DNA of 56,683 nucleotides, taken from NCBI GenBank assembly GCA_011389765.1, contig JAABTT010000014.1, forward strand, positions 1 through 56,683, given 5' to 3'. The position numbers and the translations under genes were made by a program. The notes below the pieces were generated by a model, which did not search any database, was not told where the DNA came from, and saw nothing but the letters and a program-made list of their open reading frames with translations. Below are positions 18,575 through 27,130 of the stretch, one piece after another. Position 1 is the first letter of the stretch; the number at the start of each line of letters is the position of its first letter. The DNA is from Desulfohalobiaceae bacterium S24. GTDB taxonomy: Bacteria > Desulfobacterota > Desulfovibrionia > Desulfovibrionales > Desulfothermaceae.

Positions 18575-19181
18575 CGGGCTGTTCCCCCTGTTGGTAAAGT
18601 TTTAAGATGGTGTCTTGCTTCATTTTTTTGCCGAAAGCGTTGACGACTGTTTCCTGGATGACCACTGTTGTCGAAGTGATGGCCGTGACTTTTCCCTGGC
18701 GCCGGCCGATAGAGGCGCCGGGCTGCAGGATGTACCCCTTGCCGTTTGGCAGTTCAACCATGGCCCGTCGTTGTCCGTTCATCCGGCTGAGGATGCCCAC
18801 CAGTTTGAGCTGACTCGGCTGTACCCGTTCCAGAGGGCTTAAGGTTCGTAACAGTTCGTCTTCGGGACTGGGCTCAGTCGGTGCTGTCTGGATGATTGGA
18901 TGAAAAGGATCCGGCTTTCCATTAGGCGAATACATAAAATCCGGGGGCTTGGTCCATTCCGGCGCTTCTGCCCGCGCGGTCGGGGCTGATGCAGCCAGAA
19001 GAGCCGGCGCTAAAAAAGCTGTCAGGAGTACACAGCTTGCGCTGCAGAGAATCAGGCCAAGGAGTTTCTGAACCCTGACTGGAGTTCTGTATGGAGGGTC
19101 TGGCCTTCGTCCTCGGCTCCAATCCTGGATTCTGCCCCGGGGAGGTGTGTCTGCTTGTCTATACACTCTGAAAGAAGACAT
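18567..19181 (-). CDS. pilP: Type IV pilus inner-membrane lipoprotein-like PilP
   Basis: 204 residues: an Arg/Pro-rich leader (residues 1-37), one hydrophobic segment (about 39-68), then the PilP domain (PSQLKLVGILSRMNGQRRAMVELPNG, KGYILQPGASIGRRQGKVTAI). PilP links PilN/O to PilQ. The long charged leader before the membrane segment is unusual, and no clear ribosome binding site precedes the ATG, so the true start could differ. No typical lipobox is seen. Overlaps pilQ; 49 bases separate it from pilO. Confidence 0.88.
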   Translation of the reverse strand: MSSFRVYRQADTPPRGRIQDWSRGRRPDPPYRTPVRVQKLLGLILCSASCVLLTAFLAPALLAASAPTARAEAPEWTKPPDFMYSPNGKPDPFHPIIQTAPTEPSPEDELLRTLSPLERVQPSQLKLVGILSRMNGQRRAMVELPNGKGYILQPGASIGRRQGKVTAITSTTVVIQETVVNAFGKKMKQDTILKLYQQGEQPDG

Positions 19182-19230
19182 ACTGTGTACTATTCGTAAA
19201 GGCCGGGTTTGTTCTCAAAAAAAGCGACGA

Positions 19231-19836
19231 TTATTTCTTTTTCCGGGCTTCCAGTTCCGCCTCGGTCAAGACCCGGTAGAGAAATATCACACAATTTGCC
19301 GAAAGATAGGTTTGGTTTTGAATATTTTGCAAAGGTCGTAACTTGACGTTTTCCAGAGTCACCAGTCTGTTGAGCCGGGAGAGCCTGCTGAAAAAAAGCA
19401 TCAGATTATGGAACCGACCGTTGATGTTCAGGTTGACGGACCGGGAGACGTAATATTCATGATGTTTTTCCTGGCCGGGGGCGAAGAGCAGGAATTCAAT
19501 TCCCTGTTCATTTCCAAGGACTTCGATATCAGAGAGGAGGGTTTCTATGTCGCTGTTGCTTTTGGGGAGCAGGTTTCGGGCAAAGATTAATTCTTGCTCC
19601 AGACTTGCGAATTCTTTCTTCAACTCGGGCAAGCGATTTAATTTCCGAGTGAGAACAGGAATGGTTTGATCGAGATTGGCAATTTCCTGCTCCAGTTGCT
19701 TGACTGTGTTTTGTTGGGGGAGGAAAAACAAATACCAGTAGCCGAGTAGAAGAAGCAGCACTGCAGCTATGGCGATGAGCCATTTTTGCTTTTGGCTGAG
19801 CCCTTCCAATTTATCAATGATTGCCTGTCTATTCAT
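19231..19836 (-). CDS. pilO: Type IV pilus assembly protein PilO
   Basis: 201 residues: short cytoplasmic N-terminus, one membrane helix (about 18-38), a coiled coil (40-95) and a ferredoxin-like C-terminal domain, the standard PilO plan. It pairs with PilN in the inner-membrane alignment complex. Its start lies eight bases inside pilN. The C-terminus is Lys-rich. Confidence 0.9.
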   Translation of the reverse strand: MNRQAIIDKLEGLSQKQKWLIAIAAVLLLLLGYWYLFFLPQQNTVKQLEQEIANLDQTIPVLTRKLNRLPELKKEFASLEQELIFARNLLPKSNSDIETLLSDIEVLGNEQGIEFLLFAPGQEKHHEYYVSRSVNLNINGRFHNLMLFFSRLSRLNRLVTLENVKLRPLQNIQNQTYLSANCVIFLYRVLTEAELEARKKK

Positions 19837-20401
19837 CCTTGTCTCCGGCTACTTGCTGAAAATCGCCATTGATTCGACATCGAAAGGCCACCAGATTGTA
19901 TTCTTCGATTTTTTTTTGGCTGGTCTGGTGCAGAATCACGTCCTGAATATATGGCGAGGTGCGGAGTTTTCTGACATAGTCGGCAAAAACCTGGTTATCC
20001 AGAGCCACTCCGGTCAAATCAATATGTTTGGCCTGGTTTAAATCCAGGGATTCAAACCAGATTTTGTCCGGGGGCAGTTTGGAAGCAAGTTCATCCAGAA
20101 AGCGGACCGGGCGACTTTGTTCCGCTCGAATAAACTTGATAGCCTGAATGTAGGCCTGAAGCTCTTGGGTTTTTTTCTCAAGTTGATTGAGGGTCCCGAT
20201 TTTTTTTAACAACTCCAATTTTTGAGCGGTTTTCTGCTCCTTCAGTTCCCGGGCGGTCTGAGCCTGATGTGAAATCCAGCGCTGAGTGAAACTCATGCCA
20301 ATGAACAGCAGAATGAGCATAAGCGTAAAAAGAATGAGTTCTTTTTCAACATTGGCCACTCGAGTGCGGCTTTTTTCAGGAAGCAGATTGATTGAGATCA
20401 T
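19829..20401 (-). CDS. pilN: Type IV pilus assembly protein PilN
   Basis: 190 residues beginning MISINLLPEKSR, the PilN motif that inserts into the PilM groove, then one membrane helix (about 18-40), a coiled coil and a C-terminal domain with FLDELASKLPPDKIWFESL. The frame is open upstream to 20437, but the ATG at 20401 forms an ATGA overlap with the pilM stop and gives the conserved start. Confidence 0.94.
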   Translation of the reverse strand: MISINLLPEKSRTRVANVEKELILFTLMLILLFIGMSFTQRWISHQAQTARELKEQKTAQKLELLKKIGTLNQLEKKTQELQAYIQAIKFIRAEQSRPVRFLDELASKLPPDKIWFESLDLNQAKHIDLTGVALDNQVFADYVRKLRTSPYIQDVILHQTSQKKIEEYNLVAFRCRINGDFQQVAGDKDE

Positions 20402-21453
20402 AGAACAGAACGCAGGGCCAAGCCAGTGGCTACGCAAAATTGCGGTCCACAGCTTTGCAGATAGTTGTGATCAAATTGGCTCTCACTCGTGCTGATTTCT
20501 TTCCAGGGATCTAAGTAGTTGACTTCCAAACCAAGAAAAGCAGCAAGACTGTCGGCGAGACCAGGGATCAAACTCCCGCCTCCGGAGAGATACAGGCTTG
20601 AAATTTTGTGATCCGAGCCCTTGGTGTTTCGGTAAAAATGGATCAGGCGCTGAATTTCTTCAGCCCAAGTCGAAAAGACGTCATCCAGTTCCCGGTTGAT
20701 TTTTCGCCGCATTTTCAGATCAAGATGGTGAAAGCCGTTCATTTTAAGGCTTTCTGCCTCATGCTGCTTTAAATCCAGAACAGAACTGAGGCGCTTGGTG
20801 ATGTGCTGTCCTCCAAAGCCGGCATCTCGGATAAAAGCCGGATGCTGGTCGGCATGAACGCAGAAGATACTTTGGATTCCCCCGATATCCAATAGATATA
20901 CAGCCTCTGATTGATGTTCCGGGTAGTTGAATTCAAAACAGTTATTGAGAGCGAATCCGTCGACATCGACAATCATGGTGCCCATTCCGGCGTTGTCGAT
21001 GGTTTTTTGCAGTTCAAGCACCATGGATTTTTTACTGGCTACCAGCATGATATTGCGGGTGTTGTCCGAGCTTCCCGGTCCGACAAAGTGATAGTCGATG
21101 AATACATCCTTGATTTCAAAAGGGATGTTTTGACTGGCAAGATCGGTGATGTCGAGCTGTTTTTTTTTCGGCTTCTTTGGTATCGGCGCCTCAATGTGTT
21201 TGATGATCACCGAATGACCCGCCAGGGAAGTAATAACGCTTCTGTCGCGGAGTTCCAGATCATTGAACATGGTTTTCAGATTGGCGGAGAGGCTGTCGTC
21301 TTTTTTCCGGTCTTCGGCCGTCCAGCATCTTCTGGCCATTCTTTCCAAGACAACTGTGGACCGTTTGGGCTGCAGACGCACAACTTTTGTCCAGTCATAT
21401 CCCAAGTCGAGACCACTGACAGCTTTTTTTCCAAAGAATTGAATGCCTTTCAC
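20398..21453 (-). CDS. pilM: Type IV pilus assembly protein PilM
   Basis: 351 residues, an actin-like ATPase fold: FFGKKAVSGLDLGYDWTKVV at the N-terminus, IKHIEAPIPKKP, LLDIGGIQSIFCV and the LYLSGGGSLIPGL nucleotide-binding motif near the C-terminus. It is the cytoplasmic partner of PilN. First gene of the pilM-N-O-P-Q operon; the 30 bases to the uspA stop upstream leave little room for a separate promoter, so it may be co-transcribed with uspA. Confidence 0.94.
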   Translation of the reverse strand: MKGIQFFGKKAVSGLDLGYDWTKVVRLQPKRSTVVLERMARRCWTAEDRKKDDSLSANLKTMFNDLELRDRSVITSLAGHSVIIKHIEAPIPKKPKKKQLDITDLASQNIPFEIKDVFIDYHFVGPGSSDNTRNIMLVASKKSMVLELQKTIDNAGMGTMIVDVDGFALNNCFEFNYPEHQSEAVYLLDIGGIQSIFCVHADQHPAFIRDAGFGGQHITKRLSSVLDLKQHEAESLKMNGFHHLDLKMRRKINRELDDVFSTWAEEIQRLIHFYRNTKGSDHKISSLYLSGGGSLIPGLADSLAAFLGLEVNYLDPWKEISTSESQFDHNYLQSCGPQFCVATGLALRSVL

Positions 21454-21483
21454 CTTCGTTCCTCAATGCGTGCGAATCAAATT

Positions 21484-21945
21484 TCAGCTTTTGTCCTCAT
21501 CAACGCTCTTGGGCCGAAGTGTGAGAACCGGCATTTTGGCCCCTTTCACGACTTTTTCCGCCACGGAACCGAAGAGTATTCTGTCGATACCCTTTCGACC
21601 ATGCGTGCCCATGACAATGAGATCCATGCTGTTCGAATCCGCGAAATCCTGGATTTCTTCGGCGGCGTATCCGGTGAGGACTTTCCCGCTGACCTGCGCT
21701 TCGCTGAAGTTTTCTTTCAGAAATTTGTCCATGGTTTCCTCGGCTCCTGAGATGATTTCACCCACAAAGTTTTCAATGGAGCTAGGAGCAACCTGGAATC
21801 CAATATAATGGGCAAGAGTGGGAGCTACGTAAATGACCTGGATTTCAGCCTTGAAAGCCTTGCCAAGCGTTTGGGCATAGGCAGCGATTTGCGGGCTGTA
21901 TTCCGCGAAGTCAACCGCACAGAGAATTTTTTTTATTTCAGGCAT
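21484..21945 (-). CDS. Universal stress protein (UspA family)
   Basis: 153 residues. Single Usp domain: KKILCAVDFAEYSPQIAAYA at the start and the ATP-binding motif G-2x-G-9x-G-S (GTHGRKGIDRILFGSVAEKVV) near the end. This marks an ATP-binding type. AAGGGGGCGG lies before the ATG. Lies 30 bases upstream of pilM on the same strand. The exact role of single Usp proteins cannot be told from sequence. Confidence 0.92.
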   Translation of the reverse strand: MPEIKKILCAVDFAEYSPQIAAYAQTLGKAFKAEIQVIYVAPTLAHYIGFQVAPSSIENFVGEIISGAEETMDKFLKENFSEAQVSGKVLTGYAAEEIQDFADSNSMDLIVMGTHGRKGIDRILFGSVAEKVVKGAKMPVLTLRPKSVDEDKS

Positions 21946-22041
21946 ATCCGCCCCCTTTTGAATATTGTTGCATGAGTATTCTTTGACCTCGTGAAAAAAA
22001 ATTTAAACTATTCTTCAAAAAAAATCAAGGGTCTGCCATTT

Positions 22042-22069
22042 TAAAACGATTTTCCCGGGAATCGTTTTA
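22042..22069. terminator. Inverted repeat TAAAACGATT / AATCGTTTTA between hflX and uspA
   Basis: Ten-base perfect arms around TTCCCGGG, itself with a CCCGGG core. It is 71 bases past the hflX stop and about 97 bases before the uspA start. A/T-rich outer arms make it a plausible hflX terminator; an operator for uspA is the alternative. Confidence 0.5.
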
Positions 22070-22139
22070 TTTCAGGGTCCTGGTTGATTAATATATTGAA
22101 ATATTTTTAAAAACATTCGGTGCTCACCGGCCTGCAGTT

Positions 22140-23777
22140 TCAGGAAAGACTCCGGACCCGGAGTTTGCGGTGGATCGCCCGGATTAAGGGCTCAAGTGTC
22201 CGGACCTGAATGGCTGATATGGGAATCGCTTCAGGAAAGATGTTGCCAAGACGGAGCTGTGTTGTTGGCTCAGTCTTGTCCCATTTGTTCAAGGCCAGGA
22301 TCCGTGGGATTTCATGCAGCTGCATGTCTTGCAGAATCTGCAAAACAGCCCGGCATTGGTTCTCGACTTCCTGGTGCGAGGCGTCGGCTACCTGAACGAG
22401 GATATCGGCTGCTTCAAGCTCTTCGAGTGTGGCCATGAAGGCCTGCCGAAGATATTCCGGGAGATAGTTTATAAACCCAACGGTATCGGTCAGAATGACC
22501 TCGGTTCCCTCAGCAAGACGCAGCCTTCGATTTGTCGGATCCAGGGTGGCAAAAAGCTTGTCTGCGGTATAAATCGTGCTGTTGGTCAGGGTGTTCAGCA
22601 AGGTGGACTTGCCTGCATTGGTGTATCCGACCAGGGCTACAATGGGCAGACCGGCCTTGGAACGTCTGCCCCGGGTCGCCTTACGCTGCTTGCGGATTTT
22701 GGATAATTCCTTATGCACCCGGGTGCGTCTGGCTTGAATCCGGCGCCGGTCCATTTCCAGTTTGGTCTCTCCCGGACCCCTGCCGCCGATCCCTCCGGCC
22801 AGGCGGCTCAGGGCCCGGTTCTTCCCGACCAGTCTGGGAAGCGTGTAATCCAGTTGAGCCAGTTCCACCTGGAGTTTGCCTTCTCTGCTGGTGGCATGTT
22901 GGGCGAAAATATCCAGAATGACCTGGGTGCGGTCCAGGATTTTCCGTTCGGTGATAGCGGCCAGATTGCGCATCTGGGCCGGAGTGAGTTCACAGTCATA
23001 GACCAGGGTCGAGGCGCCGGACTGCAGGGCCAGAACCTCCAGTTCAGCTAATTTGCCTTTCCCCAGGATATGTTTGGGATTGATGGCGTTCACTCGTTGA
23101 ACAAGTGTTTCCGCAGGCACTAAGCCTGCGGTCAGCAAAAGATCCTTCAATTCGCGAAGGGATTCGGCCTGTTTTTTTTGGGAATGGGGGGCGACACTGA
23201 CAAGGAGGGCCTTTTCTTTGCCGCTTGCGGACAGGAGTTCGGAGTGACGGCTCAGTTCGGATTCCAGGGCTTCGATTTGGGCGGAAAAGTCCGTTCTGTT
23301 TTTATCCCAGGGGAGCATATCTGAGATCAGATACGGATTTTTGCTGCGGTTGGAGGGGAGCAGATGGGCCCATTGAAACAGGTGCGGTTCTCCACCGGGG
23401 AAGACGGTGAGGACCGCTATGGAATCGAGGCGAAGAAAGACCAGATCCATGAGATCTTCATTGGAGAGCCCGCCTGCCCCCAAATGGGTATGAAGAAGGC
23501 GCAGGCCCCTCAAGCGACCGGATGTTTGTCGTTGTCTGCCGAGTTCCGGAATCACGATGCGGTCCCGGTCCCCGACAATGACCATTTCCGGGCGTCCTTG
23601 CCGATTGATCAAGAGCCCAATCTGCCGCCCGAGCAACAGGCTCAATCCAGTGATTTCTTTGGCCTGCTCAAGGCTGTACCCGCCCGGTTCGGTATACCTC
23701 CGTCCATAGAGCCGGGTCAGGCTTTTTAGGTGACTGGGTTTCAACCCTCCAGTATTGCCGAAAATTTTGTAGGCTAT
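22140..23777 (-). CDS. hflX: GTPase HflX (start codon apparently not ATG/GTG/TTG)
   Basis: About 545 residues. An N-terminal extension precedes the HflX domain (LVSVAPHSQKKQAESLRELKDL, VVNAINPKHILGKGK-type segment, GGIGGRGPGETKLEMDRRRI). GTPase motifs: GYTNAGKST, DTVG and NKWD. HflX splits stalled or hibernating 70S ribosomes. The earliest standard start is TTG at 23744, directly behind GGAGGG and so poorly spaced. Homologous sequence KIFGNTGG continues upstream of it, to an in-frame TAA. Within that stretch only ATA (23777, seven bases after AGAGG) or ATT could begin translation. Confidence 0.88.
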   Translation of the reverse strand: MAYKIFGNTGGLKPSHLKSLTRLYGRRYTEPGGYSLEQAKEITGLSLLLGRQIGLLINRQGRPEMVIVGDRDRIVIPELGRQRQTSGRLRGLRLLHTHLGAGGLSNEDLMDLVFLRLDSIAVLTVFPGGEPHLFQWAHLLPSNRSKNPYLISDMLPWDKNRTDFSAQIEALESELSRHSELLSASGKEKALLVSVAPHSQKKQAESLRELKDLLLTAGLVPAETLVQRVNAINPKHILGKGKLAELEVLALQSGASTLVYDCELTPAQMRNLAAITERKILDRTQVILDIFAQHATSREGKLQVELAQLDYTLPRLVGKNRALSRLAGGIGGRGPGETKLEMDRRRIQARRTRVHKELSKIRKQRKATRGRRSKAGLPIVALVGYTNAGKSTLLNTLTNSTIYTADKLFATLDPTNRRLRLAEGTEVILTDTVGFINYLPEYLRQAFMATLEELEAADILVQVADASHQEVENQCRAVLQILQDMQLHEIPRILALNKWDKTEPTTQLRLGNIFPEAIPISAIQVRTLEPLIRAIHRKLRVRSLS

Positions 23778-23793
23778 CTGAATACCTCTTTTT

Positions 23794-23831
23794 GATTGAA
23801 GATTTAAGATTTAAGATTGAAGATTGAATAT
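23794..23831. repeat. GATTGAA/GATTTAA heptad run upstream of hflX
   Basis: Five consecutive 7-base units (GATTGAA, GATTTAA twice, GATTGAA twice) followed by a partial one. The related sequence at 23909-23925 forms the last codons of the purH-like gene, so the run and a gene tail share one repeat family. Confidence 0.8.
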
Positions 23832-23902
23832 TGCAGAAAACAGATTGACGATTTATGATTGGAAAATGATAAGCATGTTACAATCCTCCTCTGCAGCAAT
23901 TT

Positions 23903-24508
23903 TCACTTTTCAATCTTCAATTCTGAAAGCCCTTTGGTGATGAGGGCGTCGTAGCGGGAAACCAGGTCAAAGGTTTTGACCGCCATTTTTTGTCTGAATG
24001 CCAGGCTGACTTGGAAATGATTGTTTCGACACTCCTGGACAAAGGCTGGATAGTCTTCAGGCGAGGGGAGGACAAGGACGCTGTGGTAGTTTTTGGCGCC
24101 GGCCCGGAGCAGGGTCGGGCCGCCGATATCAATTGCTTCCACCAGGTCTCCCGGAGCGCTGTTTTTCTTGAGGGCCTCCGCAAAATTATAGAGATTGACG
24201 CAAATGAGATCAAAGGCTTTGATGTCCAGCTCTTCCAGAACGTGCATATGAGAAGGCTGGTCCTTGTCCGCCAGAACCCCGGCATGAATTCTGGGGTGCA
24301 GGGTCTTGACCCTGCCTCCCAGAATTTCCGGAAAAGCGGTCACATCTTGGATTGAAGTCACTGCAAAGCCGGCCTCGCTGATCGCTTTCCAGGTGCCGCC
24401 GGTTGATACAATTTCGATATTTTCCCGGGCCAGCGTTGCACAAAGCTCCCTGAGTCCGGATTTGTCGGTCACGCTGATGAGCGCCCGTTGCATCGGCAAA
24501 AAGTCCAT
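23903..24508 (-). CDS. IMP cyclohydrolase (PurH N-terminal domain only)
   Basis: About 201 residues with the MGS-like IMP cyclohydrolase domain: RALISVTDKSGL, EIVSTGGTWKAI, LGGRVKTLHPRIHAGVLADK, VNLYNF and IDIGGPTLLRAGAKNY. The AICAR transformylase half of bifunctional PurH is missing, so formylation must be done by another gene, as I recall for Desulfovibrio relatives. It closes FAICAR to IMP in purine synthesis. Start is ATG at 24508 or GTG at 24517. The last codons (LKIEK) are built from GAAGATT heptads. Confidence 0.9.
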   Translation of the reverse strand: MDFLPMQRALISVTDKSGLRELCATLARENIEIVSTGGTWKAISEAGFAVTSIQDVTAFPEILGGRVKTLHPRIHAGVLADKDQPSHMHVLEELDIKAFDLICVNLYNFAEALKKNSAPGDLVEAIDIGGPTLLRAGAKNYHSVLVLPSPEDYPAFVQECRNNHFQVSLAFRQKMAVKTFDLVSRYDALITKGLSELKIEK

Positions 24509-24688
24509 AGCTGTCACTCCGTCTCCGGCTAAGATTGAAAATTTGGGGATCCTTCAAAAGTACTTTAGTATCAAGGTGATCTTTAGATATTTTTACAGAA
24601 TTTTTTAAGATTGACAAGTTGTAGGCAAAATTGGAAAAGGTTTCTGGTTTTTAATTTCCAATCACAAAATTTCACGATGGAATACAAG

Positions 24689-25225
24689 ATGGATAACTTG
24701 CAAAACAATACAGTGACCCTGGTTTTAGGCGGCTGCCGGAGCGGCAAGAGTGCGCACGCTCTGTCCCTGGCTGAGAATATCAAGGGCAGGCAGAAGATAT
24801 TTGTGGCCACCAGCGTGCCCAGGGATCAGGAAATGCGGGCCAGGATCGATCGGCATCAAGAGGATCGCGGCCCGGACTGGCAGACCGAAGAATGCCCGCT
24901 GCATTTGAGTGAAAGCATCATGCGAAACAGACCGCAGGCGGATGTCATGCTCATCGATTGCCTGACGCTGTGGGTGTCCAATCTTCTGGAGAAAAAAACC
25001 GAGGAGGCCTTCGTTGTTGAATCTGTTCAAGGCCTGCTGGCCTCCCTTGATCAGCAGGGGTGTCCCCTCTTCATGGTGAGCAACGAGACCGGAAGCGGGA
25101 TCGTTCCTGAAAACCGTCTGGCCAGATTGTTCCGGGATGTAAACGGTTTTGTCAATCAACAGATGGCGGCTCGGGCAAATCGAGTCATCTGGATGGTAGC
25201 CGGCATTCCGGTCTCCATCAAGTAA
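24689..25225 (+). CDS. cobU: Adenosylcobinamide kinase / guanylyltransferase
   Basis: 178 residues, normal length. Walker A GGCRSGKS, then ALSLAENI, FVATSVPRDQEMRARIDRHQEDR, LIDCLTLWVSN (Walker B), VSNETGSGIVPENRLARLFRDV and NQQMAARANRVIWMVAGIP. These are the CobU/CobP signatures. It phosphorylates and guanylylates adenosylcobinamide in B12 assembly or salvage. The frame is open to 24611, but homology begins after the ATG at 24689. No other cob genes are in the window. Confidence 0.93.
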   Translation: MDNLQNNTVTLVLGGCRSGKSAHALSLAENIKGRQKIFVATSVPRDQEMRARIDRHQEDRGPDWQTEECPLHLSESIMRNRPQADVMLIDCLTLWVSNLLEKKTEEAFVVESVQGLLASLDQQGCPLFMVSNETGSGIVPENRLARLFRDVNGFVNQQMAARANRVIWMVAGIPVSIK

Positions 25226-25265
25226 GAGCCGCAAAATAGTTGACGATCGGGTTTGCTCACCCCGC

Positions 25266-25294
25266 TTGACACGGTCTCTCTTTTGCAGTAATCT
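25266..25294 (+). promoter_or_regulatory. Putative sigma-70 promoter for the solute-binding protein gene
   Basis: TTGACA (25266-25271), a 17-base spacer, then TAATCT (25289-25294). The -35 is perfect and the -10 weak. It lies 80 bases before the ATG at 25374. Confidence 0.45.
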
Positions 25295-25373
25295 CACCCA
25301 AATCATGGAGAGTGGCCGTGCAGAGCATTTTTTGATTGGAAGGCCACGCAATCATATACCTAAGGAGGTCCAC

Positions 25374-26969
25374 ATGGAGAGGCGATTGCAGGAATTGGAG
25401 CAGGATTATAAGACGGGGAGGATCACCAGGCGCCAGTTCATGGCTCAGGTGACGGCCCTTGGCCTGGCGGCGGCGGTTTCCCCGGCTCTGCTCTCAGGCC
25501 GGGCTGAGGCGGAGACGCCCCAAAAAGGCGGGACATTCAAGCAGGCTCTTACCGGGGGGTCCACCACGGACTCTCTGGATCCGGCCACCAACACCTCCAA
25601 CCACAATATCAATGTCAATTTCCAGCTCCGAGACTGTCTCGTGGAAATCGACCACACCTTTCAGCCTGTTCCTGAACTGGCGGAGAGCTGGGAGGCAACG
25701 CCGGACGCCAAGGTCTGGACATTTCAATTGCGCAAAGGGGTCGAGTTTCACAACGGGAAGACCATGAGCGCCGAGGATGTGATTTATTCCATCAACCACC
25801 ATCGGGGCGAAGAATCCAAGTCCGCAGCCAAACCCTTTTTGGAGAGCGTACGGGACATTAAGGCGGACGGCAAATACACGGTCATCTTTGAGTTGGACAG
25901 CGGCAATGCCGACATTCCCTTTATCATGAGCGATTATCATCTGAAGATCGCCCCGGCCGGCACTCAAGGAGAGGAGTGGGAAAAAGGGATCGGCACCGGC
26001 GGTTACATGCTGAAAAACTGGGAGCCCGGGGTGCGATCCTATACGACCCGCAATCCCAACTATTGGAAAGAGGGCCGGGCCCATTTCGACGCGGTGGAGA
26101 CCCTGGCCATCACCGATCCCAATGCCCGGACCAACGCCCTGAAGACCGGTCAGATCAACGCCATGGACCGGTGCGAGTTGAAAACGGCCCATCTCATGAA
26201 GCGGGCCCCCGGGGTGGTGCTCAGCGCCATTACCGGAACCATGCACCGCACCGTGCCCATGCTCACGGACCGGGAGCCCTTCAACGACAACAACGTCCGA
26301 CTGGCCATGAAATACGCGGTGGACCGTCATGATATGGTGGACAAGATCCAGCGCGGATTTGGCGAAGTCGGCAACGATCACCCCATCTCGCCGGTTAACC
26401 GGTATCATGCGAGTGAGCTGCCCCAACGGGAATACGATCCGGACAAGGCCAAATTTTACATGAAAAAGGCCGGCAGACTCGATCACACCTTCAAGCTGCA
26501 TGCCTCCGGGGCCGCGTTCGGCGGGGCGGTGGACGCGGCGGTCCTGTACAAGGAGCACGCTGCCAAGGCCGGGATCAAGATCGACGTGGAGCGCGTACCT
26601 GCCGACGGCTATTGGAGCGATGTCTGGATCAAGGTGCCCTGGTGCATGTGCTACTGGAGCGGCCGGCCGGTTGAGGATATGACCCTTTCCGTGGCCTATG
26701 CCGCAGATGCCCCCTGGAACGACACCCTCTGGAAGCATGAGCGCTTTAACAAGCTGCTGGTCGAAGCCCGGGCCGAGCTCGATTCTGACAAGCGCGAGGA
26801 ATTGTATACGGAAATGCAGCGTATCATCAGAGATGAAGGCGGGGTGGTGGTGCCCTTTTTCAACCAGATCGTGGAGGCCAATACGGACGACTTGGGACAT
26901 GGGCCGGTTTCCGCGCACATGGAAATGGACGGCCATAAAAACAGCGAGCGCTGGTGGTTCAAATCCTAA
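25374..26969 (+). CDS. ABC transporter solute-binding protein, family 5 (peptide/opine type), Tat-exported
   Basis: 531 residues. N-terminus has a twin-arginine motif (ITRRQFMAQ) followed by a hydrophobic run and AEA cleavage region near residue 45. The mature part is a DppA/OppA-type protein: GGTFKQAL, PELAESWEATPDAKVWTFQLRKGVEFHNGKTMSAEDVIYSI, NPNYWKEGRAHFDAVE and VRLAMKYAVDRHDMV. It captures a small peptide or similar solute in the periplasm. AAGGAGG sits five bases upstream. No permease or ATPase for this family is adjacent, so it is an orphan here; the ligand is unknown. Confidence 0.92.
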   Translation: MERRLQELEQDYKTGRITRRQFMAQVTALGLAAAVSPALLSGRAEAETPQKGGTFKQALTGGSTTDSLDPATNTSNHNINVNFQLRDCLVEIDHTFQPVPELAESWEATPDAKVWTFQLRKGVEFHNGKTMSAEDVIYSINHHRGEESKSAAKPFLESVRDIKADGKYTVIFELDSGNADIPFIMSDYHLKIAPAGTQGEEWEKGIGTGGYMLKNWEPGVRSYTTRNPNYWKEGRAHFDAVETLAITDPNARTNALKTGQINAMDRCELKTAHLMKRAPGVVLSAITGTMHRTVPMLTDREPFNDNNVRLAMKYAVDRHDMVDKIQRGFGEVGNDHPISPVNRYHASELPQREYDPDKAKFYMKKAGRLDHTFKLHASGAAFGGAVDAAVLYKEHAAKAGIKIDVERVPADGYWSDVWIKVPWCMCYWSGRPVEDMTLSVAYAADAPWNDTLWKHERFNKLLVEARAELDSDKREELYTEMQRIIRDEGGVVVPFFNQIVEANTDDLGHGPVSAHMEMDGHKNSERWWFKS

Positions 26970-26993
26970 ATCGGCAGCGTTCTGCCGTCATAC

Positions 26994-27030
26994 AATCCGG
27001 GGCTGTTAAGGCAGCCCCGGATTTTCTTTT
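26994..27030 (+). terminator. Rho-independent terminator after the solute-binding protein
   Basis: Twelve-base perfect stem AATCCGGGGCTG / CAGCCCCGGATT, loop TTAAGG, followed by a T-rich tail TTTCTTTT. It begins 25 bases after the stop codon, so this gene forms its own unit. Confidence 0.92.
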
Positions 27031-27130
27031 GATGTTTACCGTTTTGTATTGCACACATAAAAAACACTGCGTTCAGCACTGTGGAAAAAGGTGACAGGGA
27101 ACGGACGCATGCTTGAGAGAAGGATTGACC

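Noticed and set aside
25494-26936. 480-codon minus-strand open frame opposite the solute-binding protein
   Set aside because: It is His/Gly/Val-rich anti-sense sequence of a GC-rich gene; the plus-strand product has a signal peptide, family motifs and a clear ribosome binding site.
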